Source of the DNA: Ignavibacteriales bacterium
Lineage (GTDB): Bacteria > Bacteroidota > Ignavibacteria > UBA10030
Reading direction: 5' to 3'
DNA: 64,000 bases
Assembly (NCBI GenBank): GCA_016193365.1
Contig: JACPSI010000073.1
Location: forward strand, 1 to 64,000
Shown: one piece after another, positions 31,560 to 43,148 of the stretch
Position numbering within the stretch: position 1 is the stretch's first letter
Layout of the letters: every line of letters starts with the position of its first letter
Translations under genes and position numbers: made by a program
Notes under the pieces: generated by a model
What the model was told of the DNA's origin: nothing
Seen by the model: the letters and a program-made list of their open reading frames with translations, nothing else
Database searches by the model: none

Positions 31560-32306
31560 CTACATGACGATACCGCCGTCCACACACAGGACCTGTCCTG
31601 TCATATAGCTGGCGGCTGATGACGCAAGAAAAACAACCACGCCGGCGATTTCTTCCGGTTTTGCCGTGCGCTTCATCGGGATCATCGTGAGCAGCTGTTC
31701 CCGCTGTTGGGGTGTCAGTTTTTCGGTCATGTCCGTGTCCACAAAGCCCGGAGCGACCGCATTCACTTGAATATTGCGAGAAGCAAGCTCTTTCGCAAGC
31801 GTTTTTGTCAGGCCTAGCATACCCGCCTTTGCTGCCGAATAATTTGCCTGTCCGGGGTTGCCAACCATCCCGGAAATAGAGCTAATATTAATGATCTTTC
31901 CGCTTCGCTGGCTCATCATCGGACGACACACGGCCTTTGAGAAATTGAAGGCACTTTTAAGGTTGTTGTCAAGGACCTCGTCCCAATCCTGCTCCGACAT
32001 CCTCATGATGAGAGTATCACGGGTAATACCGGCATTGTTCACCAAAATATCAATCCGTTGAAAATCCTTCACGACAGCGTCAATAACCTGTGTGGCGGAG
32101 CTGGCATCTTTCGCATCTGACTGATAGGCAACCGAGCGACGATTTTTTTCTTCAACCTGTACGACAACTGCCCTTGCAGCATCGGCCGCGCTCTTGTAGG
32201 TGAAGACAACGTCGGCGCCTTCATCGGCGAGTGCAAGAACAATGGCCCGGCCTATTCCGCGGGAACCGCCTGTCACGAGTGCAACTCTATCTTTGAGGAG
32301 GTCCAT
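31560..32306 (-). CDS. fabG: 3-oxoacyl-ACP reductase
   Basis: [35 protein letters not shown] overlap with fabD. Confidence 0.96.
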   Translation of the reverse strand: MDLLKDRVALVTGGSRGIGRAIVLALADEGADVVFTYKSAADAARAVVVQVEEKNRRSVAYQSDAKDASSATQVIDAVVKDFQRIDILVNNAGITRDTLIMRMSEQDWDEVLDNNLKSAFNFSKAVCRPMMSQRSGKIINISSISGMVGNPGQANYSAAKAGMLGLTKTLAKELASRNIQVNAVAPGFVDTDMTEKLTPQQREQLLTMIPMKRTAKPEEIAGVVVFLASSAASYMTGQVLCVDGGIVM

Positions 32307-33208
32307 TATGCGGAAACGCCTGCGATCTTGTCGATTCCCTTGATCTCGACTGATGCATCAATTCGCTTGACCAATCCTTGCAACACTTTCCCGGGTCCGA
32401 CTTCAACAAACGCTGTTGCACCGTCACGCGCCATGTTCGCAACGCTCTCCTCCCATCGCACAGGGCTTGTCAGCTGTTGAAAAAGCAATTCCCGTATCTC
32501 CTCCGCTTTCTGAACAGGCTGTGCCGTAACGTTGGCGTAGACCGGAATGCTTGCATCGTGAATCTCGGTAGCGTCAAGCGCGGCTTTCAGACCTGTTTTT
32601 GCAGATTCCATCAGCGGAGAGTGAAACGCCCCACTGACCTGCAATTCTTTCACGAGCTTTGCTCCCCGCTCTTTTGCCATTTCCATTGCCTTGCGAACAC
32701 CTTCGACAGACCCCGAGATAACAACCTGCCCGGGGGAATTGAGGTTTGCAGCCTGAACCACACCGGACTCCCACGCTTTACAGCAAATTTCGCCGACAAC
32801 TTTTGCATCAAGGCCAACAACGGCAGCCATCGTCCCCGGCTGCTCGACTCCAGCCCGCTGCATCAACTCGCCGCGAAGGCGAACAAGCTTTAACCCATCC
32901 TCGAAGCTGAGCGCTCCGGCAAAGACAAGAGCCGAGTATTCTCCGAGAGAATGTCCCGCCGCCATCCCTGCCTTCAACCCGAGAAAAATTCTTGTCAGAA
33001 CGACGCTATGAAGAAAAATCGCCGGTTGCGTGTTTTTCGTTTGCTTGAGCTCATCGTCCGGCCCATCAAAGCAGATCGTGCTCAGCGGGAATCCAAGAAT
33101 CCTGTCAGCATGTTCAAAGAGTGATCGCGCTTCATCGTTGCCCTCATACAAATCCTTTCCCATCCCAACATACTGCGACCCCTGACCGGGAAAAACGAAC
33201 GCGACCAT
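32306..33208 (-). CDS. fabD: Malonyl-CoA:ACP transacylase
   Basis: VFPGQGSQYVGMGKDL, AGHSLGEYSAL. Confidence 0.96.
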   Translation of the reverse strand: MVAFVFPGQGSQYVGMGKDLYEGNDEARSLFEHADRILGFPLSTICFDGPDDELKQTKNTQPAIFLHSVVLTRIFLGLKAGMAAGHSLGEYSALVFAGALSFEDGLKLVRLRGELMQRAGVEQPGTMAAVVGLDAKVVGEICCKAWESGVVQAANLNSPGQVVISGSVEGVRKAMEMAKERGAKLVKELQVSGAFHSPLMESAKTGLKAALDATEIHDASIPVYANVTAQPVQKAEEIRELLFQQLTSPVRWEESVANMARDGATAFVEVGPGKVLQGLVKRIDASVEIKGIDKIAGVSA

Positions 33209-33217
33209 TCCCCTGGT

Positions 33218-34228
33218 CTAACTTTTTGCGGGATTTGCCAGTGACCACTTCACCAACGAGGCTCCCCAGGTGTAACCGGCGCCAAACGCCGCGAGAACAA
33301 CATTCTGACCACGTTTCAATTTCCCGCACTGCCACCATTCTGAAAGACATAACGGAATCGTGGCTGCAGTGGTGTTGCCGTACTTGTCGATGTTAATCAT
33401 GACCTTGTCGCGACTCAGCCCCATCCTGTCCGCAGTTGCATCAATGATCCGCAGATTCGCCTGATGAGGTACAAGCCATGAAACGTCGTCTCCTTTGAGG
33501 TTATTGCGGTGCATGACTTCAGCGGCTACTTCTGCCATTCCTATCACTGCAACTTTGAAAACCGCTTTACCATCTTGATAAATGTAATGCATGCGTTTGT
33601 CGACAGTTTCATGGGTGGCGGGATGCAGACTTCCGCCGCCTTTCATGTACAGGTAAGCCCCTCCTGATCCGTCTGTGTAGAGGCGACTATCGAGAATGCC
33701 ATAAGCTGGATCTTCACTTGGCTCAAGAAGTACAGCGCCAGCTCCGTCGCCAAAGAGAATGCACGTGTTTCTGTCTTTATAGTCGAGAATGCTGCTCATT
33801 TTGTCGGCGCCGACGACCAGCACTTTCGAGTATGTGCCGCTTTCCACAAGTTTGGCCCCTGTCGTGAGGGCATAAAGAAACCCCGAGCATGCGGCAGACA
33901 AGTCAAAGCCCCACGCATTGGTGGCACCGATCTTGTCCTGAACAATGCACGCGGTTGCGGGAAAAAACATATCGGGTGTTACAGTGGCCACGATGATGAC
34001 TTCGATCTCTGTTGCATCGATCCCACGGTAGCCGAGGGCCTTCTCAATCGCTTTGACAGCCAGGTCCGACGTCGCACCCTGTTCAAGGATTCGCCGCTCA
34101 TTGATTCCAGTCCGCGAACGAATCCATTCATCGTTTGTATCAACCATTTTTTCCAGGTCCTTGTTCGAGAGGACTTTGTCCGGAACGTAATGGCCGATGG
34201 CGGTAATCGTGGCTCTTCGTGTTGTCAT
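33218..34228 (-). CDS. fabH: 3-oxoacyl-ACP synthase III
   Basis: [43 protein letters not shown]. Confidence 0.95.
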   Translation of the reverse strand: MTTRRATITAIGHYVPDKVLSNKDLEKMVDTNDEWIRSRTGINERRILEQGATSDLAVKAIEKALGYRGIDATEIEVIIVATVTPDMFFPATACIVQDKIGATNAWGFDLSAACSGFLYALTTGAKLVESGTYSKVLVVGADKMSSILDYKDRNTCILFGDGAGAVLLEPSEDPAYGILDSRLYTDGSGGAYLYMKGGGSLHPATHETVDKRMHYIYQDGKAVFKVAVIGMAEVAAEVMHRNNLKGDDVSWLVPHQANLRIIDATADRMGLSRDKVMINIDKYGNTTAATIPLCLSEWWQCGKLKRGQNVVLAAFGAGYTWGASLVKWSLANPAKS

Positions 34229-34230
34229 GC

Positions 34231-35286
34231 TTATTGAGCTGTCGCTATGACTTGTCCGGGAGAAGGAACGGGCGGTGATTGAGCAAGTGCCTCCTCAATT
34301 TTCCTGTTGATTCGACTTTTTGCCACTTCTAGAGCCTTGAGGATCATGTTTTTTATGGCTTTGGGTGAAGAGCTTCCATGGCCGATGATCGAAACGCCGT
34401 TCACGCCCAGCACCGGTACGCCGCCGTATTCCTCGTAATCCATATCTTTCAGCGATGCACGCAAGGGATTTCGCATGAGCCCTACGAGGAGCCTTCTCAA
34501 GAATCCCGTTTTCGCGTATCGTTTAAGCCGACTTTTCAGGAACGACGGCACGCTCTCGCCGAATTTCAGAAGAACATTGCCAACAAAGCCGTCGCAGACT
34601 ACGACATTTGCTTTACCGGCCAACAGATCCCGACCCTCGACATTCCCAATGAAGTTCAGCGCGCTTGTTTCAAGCATGCGGTATGTTTCCTGCACGATTT
34701 CCGTTCCTTTCTTTTTCTCCTCCCCGACATTCAACAGGGCGACAGTCGGATGCTCGTACTTCATAATTTCTTTGACATACACGCTACCCATGACGGCAAA
34801 CTCGTAGAGATGCTGGGCTCTGCAGTCAACGTTCGTCCCTGCGTCGAGGAGAAGAAAAACACCCTGTTCGGACGGGAAAAAAGCTCCGATTGTAGGCCTT
34901 CCAACGCCTTTCACTCGGCCAAGGATCAGCGTGGAGGCAGACAACACGGCACCTGTGTTCCCGGCGCTGACAAACGCATCTGCCTTGCCTTCCTGGTGAA
35001 GCCTCATTCCCACAGCGAGAGACGAATCCTTCTTTTGTTTCAGCGCCGCCGTTGGAGAATCCTCCATCGTGATGACTTCCGACGCATTCACAACTGAATA
35101 CGATTGGCCGCCCACGCCTTGTTTCCTGAGATGTTCCCGAATCTCCTCTTCCTTTCCAACAAGAATAGCCTCAAAACCGCCATTCGTTTCCTGGAGAGCC
35201 TGGAGTGTTCCGCTGATTTCATGAGCCGGAGCAAAGTCTCCTCCCATCGCGTCGACAACGATTCTCAGTTTTGGCTCAGATTCCAT
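34231..35286 (-). CDS. plsX: Phosphate acyltransferase
   Basis: [16 protein letters not shown]; position in fab cluster. Confidence 0.95.
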   Translation of the reverse strand: MESEPKLRIVVDAMGGDFAPAHEISGTLQALQETNGGFEAILVGKEEEIREHLRKQGVGGQSYSVVNASEVITMEDSPTAALKQKKDSSLAVGMRLHQEGKADAFVSAGNTGAVLSASTLILGRVKGVGRPTIGAFFPSEQGVFLLLDAGTNVDCRAQHLYEFAVMGSVYVKEIMKYEHPTVALLNVGEEKKKGTEIVQETYRMLETSALNFIGNVEGRDLLAGKANVVVCDGFVGNVLLKFGESVPSFLKSRLKRYAKTGFLRRLLVGLMRNPLRASLKDMDYEEYGGVPVLGVNGVSIIGHGSSSPKAIKNMILKALEVAKSRINRKIEEALAQSPPVPSPGQVIATAQ

Positions 35287-35325
35287 TCCAGAGGACAACC
35301 CACGCGTGCAGGTGCAGCCGGGAGA

Positions 35326-35508
35326 TCAGGATTCTTTCGGGATGATGATCGAGCGGCCGTTATAGAAGCCGCAGTTCGGACAGGCTCGATGCTGTAATTT
35401 TTGTTCGTGGCAATTCGGACATTCCACGAGGGCCGGGACAGAAGCCTTATAATGCGTACGTCGTTTGCGTCCGCGTGTTTTTGAATGTCGTCGTTTCGGA
35501 TTGGGCAT
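35326..35508 (-). CDS. rpmF: 50S ribosomal protein L32
   Basis: [21 protein letters not shown]...[23 protein letters not shown]. Confidence 0.95.
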   Translation of the reverse strand: MPNPKRRHSKTRGRKRRTHYKASVPALVECPNCHEQKLQHRACPNCGFYNGRSIIIPKES

Positions 35509-35607
35509 ACGAAGTTACCTTTCTCAACTTTAGCGAATAACTCTCTTTCACCTGCGCGGGCTCCACATGCCCACATGCGGGGAACGCTGAATTGCCGGAA
35601 GTTTGAC

Positions 35608-36138
35608 CTAATTTTTCAGAAACTTCTGAAGACCCTGCCAGCGTGGGTCAATCTCGTCTTTTTCTCCATGGCTACAAATGGCAGAGTTACGATTGATGCC
35701 ACATTGGGGACAAAGTCCTTTGCAGTCCTCCCTGCAAAGAATCTTTTGCGGTACCGCAAGGACTGCGTACTGGCGGACGTCCTCGTCGATCTCGATAAAA
35801 CTCGTGTCCGGGTGTATGAAGGCAATTTCCTGATTCTCTGGCTTCAGCGTACTCTCCGAGCCAAACATGTACACCATTGAGTACTTCGACCGCACATCAC
35901 GACGACACTCATCCAAACATCTGTCGCACATGAACGTTCCCCCGGTTGAAAGCTCGACGGTGAGATACAGCTGTTTAGTGCTTTTCTCAAGTGTGGCCAG
36001 AACCTTGACGGCCTCGGTAAATCGCTCATCAAGGCCGAGATCTGCGGGCTCAATTTCCAGCGAGCGGCTATGAACACCCTCAGAGAGTTTCGAGATGTTT
36101 ATGCGCAAACCGCTCACAAAATCCCCCTTTTGAGACAA
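35608..36138 (-). CDS. DUF177/YceD family protein
   Basis: FMCDRCLDECRRDV...LCREDCKGLCPQCG; position next to rpmF. Confidence 0.88.
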   Translation of the reverse strand: MSQKGDFVSGLRINISKLSEGVHSRSLEIEPADLGLDERFTEAVKVLATLEKSTKQLYLTVELSTGGTFMCDRCLDECRRDVRSKYSMVYMFGSESTLKPENQEIAFIHPDTSFIEIDEDVRQYAVLAVPQKILCREDCKGLCPQCGINRNSAICSHGEKDEIDPRWQGLQKFLKN

Positions 36139-36238
36139 AAACCGCTCTTTATGTAGGAAAAAGCCGTGAAAATATAAGAAGAACGTCGCAGAGAGTCAAG
36201 AATTAAGGAAAGCGTCTAATTCTCTGCTCGTTTGTATT

Positions 36239-37254
36239 TCATTGATTCCCATAAAGGTCAACATCGAAAACATCCATTACACTGGGAATGGAGAGCAGAA
36301 AGACAAATGGAAACGCTTCATAGTACACCCGAGGCTCGTCGAGGTTTCCAAAAACAAAGACCAGTGCAATCAACGGAGTCAGCGTGACTATCAAACCTGA
36401 GCGAAGGAAGGCTGGCTTTTCGTTCCAACGCCGAAGAATGAGCAGCGCAAACATGCCGTATACCGTGATGACATAAAAAAGTCGTGTTGATTGTGTCAAC
36501 ACATAGAAATTGTATCCAAGGTGGAATTGCGCGAAACTGCCTTCATTATCCTCAAAAGCGTAGGAAATAGCTCCCCTTATAATGATGTAAAGGATGACTT
36601 GAAAAGTAATTTGCGATACGAACCTTGAGAAAGGCATCTTGCCTCTGAAGGCTACATAGAAGAGAAGGATCAACAAGACTGATGTTTCCTTGTTTATTGA
36701 AGCCAGCACGAAACATAGATAGTACCAGTGCAGAGATTTTCGCGTTAACAAAAGGATGCCCATAGCGAAAAGAAGCAGGGTTGCAGGATCGTAGATTTGA
36801 TTATAGTATCGAAAAAAAATTGGGAGGGTTATCAGCCCTAACGATAGGCCAAATTCCGACAGTAAGACATACCGCGGATAGAAAGCCGCTATAAGGCTTC
36901 GCAGTGCGAACGCAAGTCCAAGGAAACATCCAAAAAAAATGAAACTGGCGACCGTATAATCCACCAAACGTTCAGGTTCCCAGCCAAGTTTTTTTACCAA
37001 CCTCGTATCCTGCAATCCTTCGTTGATTATTTCTTTGCAGAAATCTGGCATTGCTACAGTCACGAACTTTATCCCTGAAGGGCTCGAGAAACATAAGGGC
37101 GGTACGCAGTGCCGTCAACCATGTCGGAGAACATTGCTTGTTAAAAGCCATTGTTGCCTGGATGAATGAGAAAAACGAACGTAACAATCGCGGCACAAAG
37201 GCTGTAAATAAGTGTTCGAACCGTTTGACGTTTAAGCGTAATACACTCTCCCAT
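36239..37254 (-). pseudogene. Multi-TM membrane protein, apparently disrupted at its 5' end
   Basis: Start ATG near 37254 (MGECITLKRQTVRTLIYSLCAAIVTFVFLIHPGNNGF) hits TAA at 37141-37143; same frame continues QAMFSDMVDGTAYRPYVSRALQG then TAA at 37069-37071; main ORF (36239..37063) resumes one frame off. Confidence 0.6.
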
Positions 37255-37465
37255 TTAAGAAACACATTACGATAATCTCAAATAAGCGGCCTCTCAACCA
37301 CGAAAAGCTTTCTCTCACACAAAATCCCAAACTGAAGGCAGGAAATTCGATTGAGATGGAATCACGGTGAAGAACATATTGGGTGCCAACACAAGAGAAG
37401 CCCACGCATCCCTGATCGAAAAGGACTGTGGGCTCCCTCGACTTGAAACAACAGTGAACGATATC

Positions 37466-37756
37466 CTAGGGCACGGGCTTTTCTGCCGGAACGCCTCCAG
37501 CCGGGTCGGCAATCGTGAGCAATTGCGCTTTTACGTACTCAACGGTCTCGTCAAGCGCATCGCTGAATTTTTCAAAATCTTCCTTGTAGAGAAAGATCTT
37601 GTGTTTCTCATACTCTTCTTCTCCAACGCGCTTGCTCTCTGTGATCGTGATGTAAAAGTCTTTTTCAGACTTCGTGGATTTCACGTCAAAGAAGTACGTC
37701 CGCTTACCGGCTCTGACGCGTTTGGTAAAGATTTCATCCTTGTAAGTGTTTTCCAA
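37466..37756 (-). CDS. PUR-alpha-like DUF3276 family protein
   Basis: ENTYKDEIFTKRVRAGKRTYFFDVKSTKSEKDFYITITESKR. Confidence 0.85.
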   Translation of the reverse strand: MENTYKDEIFTKRVRAGKRTYFFDVKSTKSEKDFYITITESKRVGEEEYEKHKIFLYKEDFEKFSDALDETVEYVKAQLLTIADPAGGVPAEKPVP

Positions 37757-37850
37757 GGCCTACCTCCCTCAAAATAATGTGATGAAAACATGGTGAATTA
37801 CACGCACAACAAACCTTCAACTCGTTTCGCCTTCCTCTTCTTCCTGTTCC

Positions 37851-40133
37851 TCACCTCCTCACGACGGCCACTTTACCTATGCCGATTTGATTGCCGTTAT
37901 CCGCGAATGCAACAATAAAGTAAATTCCAGTTGAAACAAATCTCCCTTGAGAATCTTTTCCATCCCAGAATGCTCTTCCACCGCCCTGCGCCTTGAACTG
38001 TGAGACCAGCGACCCGTTTACTGTCAGTATTTTGACAGTCGTGTTTCCCACGAGGTCCCTGATGATAAGTTGCTCCTCGTTGGGAACATGGTATGGATTC
38101 GGGCCAACTTCGAGGTCGGCAAACGTCTCCTTCGTCTCTACAGCAACAATGTTCAAACTCGAAAGTCCTTTTTCTGTCCCGAGATACACAATCCCCCTTC
38201 GCTGGTCAATAGCAACCGAACGAACATCGTCGGAAACAAGCTTGCCGCCTGTCGTAAGGACAGTGTGCTGTTCCAGCAATTGAGTCCCGTCGGCGTTGAG
38301 CACAAAAACTCCTTCCCGCGTTCCCACCCACTTGTTGTTCACTCCGTCAACGGCAATTGCCTGGACAGTCTGTTCACGCAATGGGAATGAAGGCGTGCGC
38401 CGAGTTCGCGGGAACTGTGGATCAGTAATGATCATCGCGCCGAGGTCAGTTCCCACCCAGACGTCCCCGGTCGCATCAACGGCAAGAGAAAGGACATAAG
38501 CGCTGGGAAGTCCATCGGTCGTTGAGATGTAACCCCAGCCACCGGTGGCCTCTGTCCCGGAAACGACACTGTTTTCGTTAAAATAATACAGCCCTCGGGT
38601 GGTCGCTTTTGCCGCCGGTTCAGCATTCCCGAGCCACTTCGTGCCGAGCCGGTCAATCACCATATTGTGAAAAAAGCCCCCGTCACCCGGATTGTAAAGA
38701 TTTCGATAATAGACAAACGTTGTATCATCTACCAACCTCGCGAGCACGTTTCCATTCGTCGCTGTTCTGTTCACAAACCAGGAAGACCCGTCGGGGCCAA
38801 CAACGACGCTTCCGATCACCGGGTAGTTCGGGTTCGAACCGTCGGATGTTGCAAGGCTCGGTGTTGTGGCAGCATGAAGTCTTCGGCGGATTGTATCTGC
38901 CACAACTTCAACGACTCCAAACCCCCACGAGCTCGCCCACACTGAGCCGTTGGCTCCGATGGAGACCTTGTAGTAGTCATTGTTTTGGAGAAGTGGACAT
39001 TCCGGATAGACAAAGTTCTTCCATTGAAGTCCTTCGGGCTTTGACGGGTCGTAGCGATAAAATCCTCTTCCGCCTGCGTTGAACCCCGTGCCCACCCAGA
39101 GCACTCCGTCGTCGTCGACGGCGAGGCTGGCAAAGAGGTTCGACTGTGGCCCGTTGGGACTGATGAAGCTCCATGCTGTTCCGTCCCATCGGGCAATACC
39201 GTTGACGGACGTCGACACCCACAGCCCGGGGGAGGAATCCAGCAACAAGTCGCTTCCGAGCATCCCTGCGACCGAAGAAATGAGCTGCGCTGCACTGTTC
39301 ACATGAGTAATTGCTTCGACGGAAAAACTGCCGCCCGAATTCGAAAGTATCGTGAGCGTGTTATTTCGTTGTTCCATATCGACGATCGCCTTGCCTGCAA
39401 AAGCAGTCATCGCAAGGAAGGTGTCTGCAGAAAAAAAGGCAGCGCCGTTGATACATCCGACGATGAGAGTATCGGAAAAGAGGCCAAGAGAGGTCGTATT
39501 CGTCGAAGGCAGGCCACCATATCTTGTCCACGCAGTCGGCGAAGTGAGATTGGAGCTGCCGCGCTGGGCCGAAGCAATACCCTGATTCGTTGCCACCCAG
39601 ATTCTATTGCCATGAACCAAGACGGATTTCACGACGGGCGGTGTCGTGAATCCGAAATTGGCATACGTGTCACCAAATTCCTTTTTTGACATCACATACA
39701 CAGAAACCCCGAAGTCGGTTACAACAAGCATTGAGTCCCCGAGCTGCACAAATTTCTTGATGGACCTTTGAATTCTATTGCTCGCCGCAATGTCGCGAAT
39801 GTCTCTCCAGCCGGCTTCCCGCACGTTGATCGAACCGTCCGAAGCCCCAACCCACACAGCGCCGGACTGGTCGAGCGTAATTGCCGTCAGGTCGTTTGAG
39901 CTGAGTCCGTCCGTGTTGGTGAATTTCACAAAAGCAGATTCAACGGGATCATAGGCAAAGCTGCCGCCAGCCGTGGCCGCCCACAGTGCACCGGTGCCTG
40001 CGCCGAGGGCTCTCACCGTTTTCATATCGGTGAAGTTTTTCCACTGCCCGATTCTCTGAGAACCCTGTCGCGCCTCAAGCGTCGACAAGAGGCTCGCGCT
40101 CCAGAGAACAACCAACACCAGCCTTTGCATCAA
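37851..40133 (-). CDS. Secreted two-component-regulator-type propeller protein with FlgD/T9SS-like C-terminal domain
   Basis: Repeated AVWVGASDGS/VWVGTDLGAMI motifs, signal peptide, C-terminus FWDGKDSQGRFVSTGIYFIVAFADNGNQIGIGKVAVVRR. Confidence 0.8.
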   Translation of the reverse strand: MMQRLVLVVLWSASLLSTLEARQGSQRIGQWKNFTDMKTVRALGAGTGALWAATAGGSFAYDPVESAFVKFTNTDGLSSNDLTAITLDQSGAVWVGASDGSINVREAGWRDIRDIAASNRIQRSIKKFVQLGDSMLVVTDFGVSVYVMSKKEFGDTYANFGFTTPPVVKSVLVHGNRIWVATNQGIASAQRGSSNLTSPTAWTRYGGLPSTNTTSLGLFSDTLIVGCINGAAFFSADTFLAMTAFAGKAIVDMEQRNNTLTILSNSGGSFSVEAITHVNSAAQLISSVAGMLGSDLLLDSSPGLWVSTSVNGIARWDGTAWSFISPNGPQSNLFASLAVDDDGVLWVGTGFNAGGRGFYRYDPSKPEGLQWKNFVYPECPLLQNNDYYKVSIGANGSVWASSWGFGVVEVVADTIRRRLHAATTPSLATSDGSNPNYPVIGSVVVGPDGSSWFVNRTATNGNVLARLVDDTTFVYYRNLYNPGDGGFFHNMVIDRLGTKWLGNAEPAAKATTRGLYYFNENSVVSGTEATGGWGYISTTDGLPSAYVLSLAVDATGDVWVGTDLGAMIITDPQFPRTRRTPSFPLREQTVQAIAVDGVNNKWVGTREGVFVLNADGTQLLEQHTVLTTGGKLVSDDVRSVAIDQRRGIVYLGTEKGLSSLNIVAVETKETFADLEVGPNPYHVPNEEQLIIRDLVGNTTVKILTVNGSLVSQFKAQGGGRAFWDGKDSQGRFVSTGIYFIVAFADNGNQIGIGKVAVVRR

Positions 40134-40624
40134 AGACTTCTCCGTGTCCCTCGTTCCAGCCTCTTGAACAAACTATTCATCTCAATGGCAGCGACGGCCG
40201 CATCCCAACCCTTGTTTCCGAATTTTCCTCCTGCACGCTCAAGTGCCTGCTTTTCGTTCTCCGTAGTCAAAACGCCAAAGAGCACTGGAATTCCACTCCG
40301 AAGGGCGACATCCTGAATACCCCGAGCTGTTTCCGATGCGACGTATTCAAAATGACTGGTCTTTCCGCGAATGACAGCACCGAGACAGACGACGGCATCC
40401 CACCGTCGTTCTTTGACAAGACGTTGCGCGACCTGAGGAAGTTCAAAGGATCCAGGGCAATGGAACACATCATACTTTGAGATCCCATGCTGCCTGAAAC
40501 ATTCTTTTGCTCCCTCCAGCAACCTGTCGGTGATGTCTTTATGAAATTGGCTGACAATGACGGCAATCCTTGCTTTTGGCTCCGAGACGTCTGCTTTCGG
40601 AAAAGAAACACCCTTCCTCATCAC
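40130..40624 (-). CDS. ribH: 6,7-dimethyl-8-ribityllumazine synthase
   Basis: CPGSFELPQVAQRLV, CLGAVIRGKTSHFEYVA, VLFGVLTTENEKQALERAGG. Confidence 0.93.
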   Translation of the reverse strand: MMRKGVSFPKADVSEPKARIAVIVSQFHKDITDRLLEGAKECFRQHGISKYDVFHCPGSFELPQVAQRLVKERRWDAVVCLGAVIRGKTSHFEYVASETARGIQDVALRSGIPVLFGVLTTENEKQALERAGGKFGNKGWDAAVAAIEMNSLFKRLERGTRRSL

Positions 40625-40630
40625 GTACCG

Positions 40631-41488
40631 TCAGCCAAAGAGCCGACTCCGCATGGTTTCAACGACATGAAGTGGAACTGAAAAAGTCCCGAAAGCGTAC
40701 TCGTCGTTTTTCTTGCCCCCATGATAGTCTGAACCTCCACTCTCCAGCAAGAAATATTGATCGACGACGCCGCGATAGTATTCCTGACGGGCTTCGTTGT
40801 GGGAAGGGTGGACAACTTCAATCCCGTCCATCCCTTTCCTGATCAACTCGAGTAATTCGGCGTCCGTCGTATAATTTCCCGGATGCGCGAGGAATGACAA
40901 GCCTCCGCACGACGAAACGAGACGGATTGCATCTTCGGGGCTCAATTGAAATTTTTTCTCGTAGGCGGGACCGTTCGTGCCGATGTACTTGGCAAACGCT
41001 TCGTGATAAGTTCCCGTCAATCCTTTGTCCAGCAGGGCGTTCGCAATATGCGGCCTGCCGACGCTCCCCTCGCCCGCCTTTTCAAGGACGGAATCCAGTG
41101 TGAGAGGAATGTTGATCTTGTTCAGTTTTTCGACAATTCGTTCGGCCCGGCGCAGGCGCTCTTTGCGGAAAATATCAAGGTACTCAAGGAGGTTTTTATT
41201 GGCAGGGTCAAAAAAATACGCAAGGATATGGATATCCTTTTCCCCGAACGTTGCACTCAATTCGAGTCCGGAAATCACTTCAACGCCGTACGTCCTCCCG
41301 CAGTCAACCGCCTCCTCAAGGGCTCCGACATGGTCGTGATCCGTTATCGCAAGGACCTTCAACCCCGCTCCCTGCGCTTTTTTTACAAGGGCTTGCGGGG
41401 AAAGTGCGCCGTCGGAAAAGGTGGTATGGAGATGTAAGTCTGCTCGGCCTTCAGTGGATGGTATCTCTCGCTGCTCCTTCGCCCCCAT
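40631..41488 (-). CDS. PHP domain phosphoesterase
   Basis: RADLHLHTTFSDGALSPQALVKKA...AITDHDHVGALEEA. Confidence 0.9.
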   Translation of the reverse strand: MGAKEQREIPSTEGRADLHLHTTFSDGALSPQALVKKAQGAGLKVLAITDHDHVGALEEAVDCGRTYGVEVISGLELSATFGEKDIHILAYFFDPANKNLLEYLDIFRKERLRRAERIVEKLNKINIPLTLDSVLEKAGEGSVGRPHIANALLDKGLTGTYHEAFAKYIGTNGPAYEKKFQLSPEDAIRLVSSCGGLSFLAHPGNYTTDAELLELIRKGMDGIEVVHPSHNEARQEYYRGVVDQYFLLESGGSDYHGGKKNDEYAFGTFSVPLHVVETMRSRLFG

Positions 41489-41554
41489 CTCAACATGATG
41501 TTTAGTGTTAGAAAACTCTTTCGAACCGACGTTCGAAGAACCAACGTCCGAACG

Positions 41555-42238
41555 CTACAAGTATTTTTTCCGAAACGTTTCGTAATCGTTGATGGTCAAC
41601 TTATTTCCCTTGAGGTCCACTTCACTGTTTCGGATAAAATGATGAATCATCCGCGAGACCGTTTCGCGTGATGTGCCTGCCATGTTGGCAATGTCCTGCT
41701 GCAACGGAAGGTCTTCAATTTCCACTTTGCCTTTTCGGAATACGCCAAGGTCGTCAGAAAGCATCAACAAGACATTGGCTACGCGGCCGGCCGCATCTTT
41801 CAGGGAAAGACTCTTGATTTGCATGTCCGCTTTGCGCAACCGCATCGCAAGTTCGGCAAGGAGAGAAATGGCAACCTGGGGATATTCTTCCAGCAGCTGC
41901 AGGAAATCTCTTCGGTGGATCATGAACAATTCAGATTTCAGCGTTGCAACGACACTCGCAGATCGCGCCAACCCATCCAGGAGGGACATTTCACCGAAAA
42001 ACTCCCCCGGTCCAAACATAGAGAGAATCACCTCTCGGCCATCCTCATCGGTCCTCACGACCTTGACCTTTCCCGTGATAATAACAAAAAGCGCCGCCCC
42101 GCTCTCCTGTTCCAAAACAACAATATTCCCCTTCTTGTATTTCTGTCGAACTCCAAGCTTGACGATTCTTAACAAATCTTTATCTTCGAGGTCGGAAAAG
42201 ATGGGGACGTTCCGCAGAAAGGTTATTTCTTCAGACAT
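41555..42238 (-). CDS. Crp/Fnr family transcriptional regulator
   Basis: cNMP-binding domain (FGPGEFFGEMSLLDGLARSASV) and HTH (QQDIANMAGTSRETVSR). Confidence 0.93.
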   Translation of the reverse strand: MSEEITFLRNVPIFSDLEDKDLLRIVKLGVRQKYKKGNIVVLEQESGAALFVIITGKVKVVRTDEDGREVILSMFGPGEFFGEMSLLDGLARSASVVATLKSELFMIHRRDFLQLLEEYPQVAISLLAELAMRLRKADMQIKSLSLKDAAGRVANVLLMLSDDLGVFRKGKVEIEDLPLQQDIANMAGTSRETVSRMIHHFIRNSEVDLKGNKLTINDYETFRKKYL

Positions 42239-42368
42239 AGACGAGTTGAGAGACTACATGGATGAGAATGGTGGTAGATGTGAAACCGCAGCGCGCGTTC
42301 TCCTTGTTTCGGGGTAAAATATATCTGCTGATGACCTGAAATGCAAGGAAATAATCGACGCCGAACGG

Positions 42369-43148
42369 TCATTCCACGAGCAATTTGTACGCAAGAACAG
42401 CGAAGCTGAGTTGAGTGATCGTAAAGGAGACGCCAGAAAGTTTGTCAAATCGACGCACGGAACTCAAGGATCCGGGATCCTTTGTTCTTTCATAGTTCTC
42501 GAACTCTCGATTTGCATGATCTTTGTAGTACGCCGCCAAGAAGCCCGAAAAAATCATCGCCGTTCCCGCGACGTAATTCACCCATTGACCTACCGGCTCT
42601 CCGTTTGAATCGGAAGAGAGAACATCGGAAAAACTCCACGCTTCACGTGAGTTCAAGCGATTGAGCCGCACCGTCATCCCCACGTAACCACTCCCGCTGA
42701 CCGGAACGTATGCAGTTTCGTATCCATCTTGGTGAAGGGCAATGGACCCGCTCAACGCTCGCGTGGTCTTAAATAATATAGGGGTCAGGCCTAGCGTTTG
42801 CCCTTCGTAATGCACTTCGACGCCCGATGGGATGGACGTCAAACTTACGGTATTCTCCAATTCCAGCTTCATCGTCGTCTCGTGACCATCGCCCACGACA
42901 ACTTCTTCGACTTTCGACGAGCCGTTCCAGGCTGTGAGGGCAGGATAAAACGCCCTGAGCGTGTGCTTGCCAGTATCCACCTCGACGCGGCTCAACGGAG
43001 ACTTTCCTAAATATTGCCCGTCCACAAATAATTCTGCTTCCGTGGGAACAGTTGAGATTGACAGCCATCCAGTGGACTTCTTCAATTCCTGGGCATGGCC
43101 AAAGCACATGAAGCCAGCAAGGAGAAATCCCATGGTATAAGTTCTCAT
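42369..43148 (-). CDS. PEGA domain protein
   Basis: STVPTEAELFVDGQYLGKSPLSRVEVDTGKHTLRA and a second PEGA-like repeat; SD GGAGG before the ATG at 43148. Confidence 0.8.
   Translation of the reverse strand: MRTYTMGFLLAGFMCFGHAQELKKSTGWLSISTVPTEAELFVDGQYLGKSPLSRVEVDTGKHTLRAFYPALTAWNGSSKVEEVVVGDGHETTMKLELENTVSLTSIPSGVEVHYEGQTLGLTPILFKTTRALSGSIALHQDGYETAYVPVSGSGYVGMTVRLNRLNSREAWSFSDVLSSDSNGEPVGQWVNYVAGTAMIFSGFLAAYYKDHANREFENYERTKDPGSLSSVRRFDKLSGVSFTITQLSFAVLAYKLLVE

Noticed and set aside
34378-35097. 239-aa plus-strand ORF
   Set aside because: Antisense shadow of plsX with no recognisable domain.
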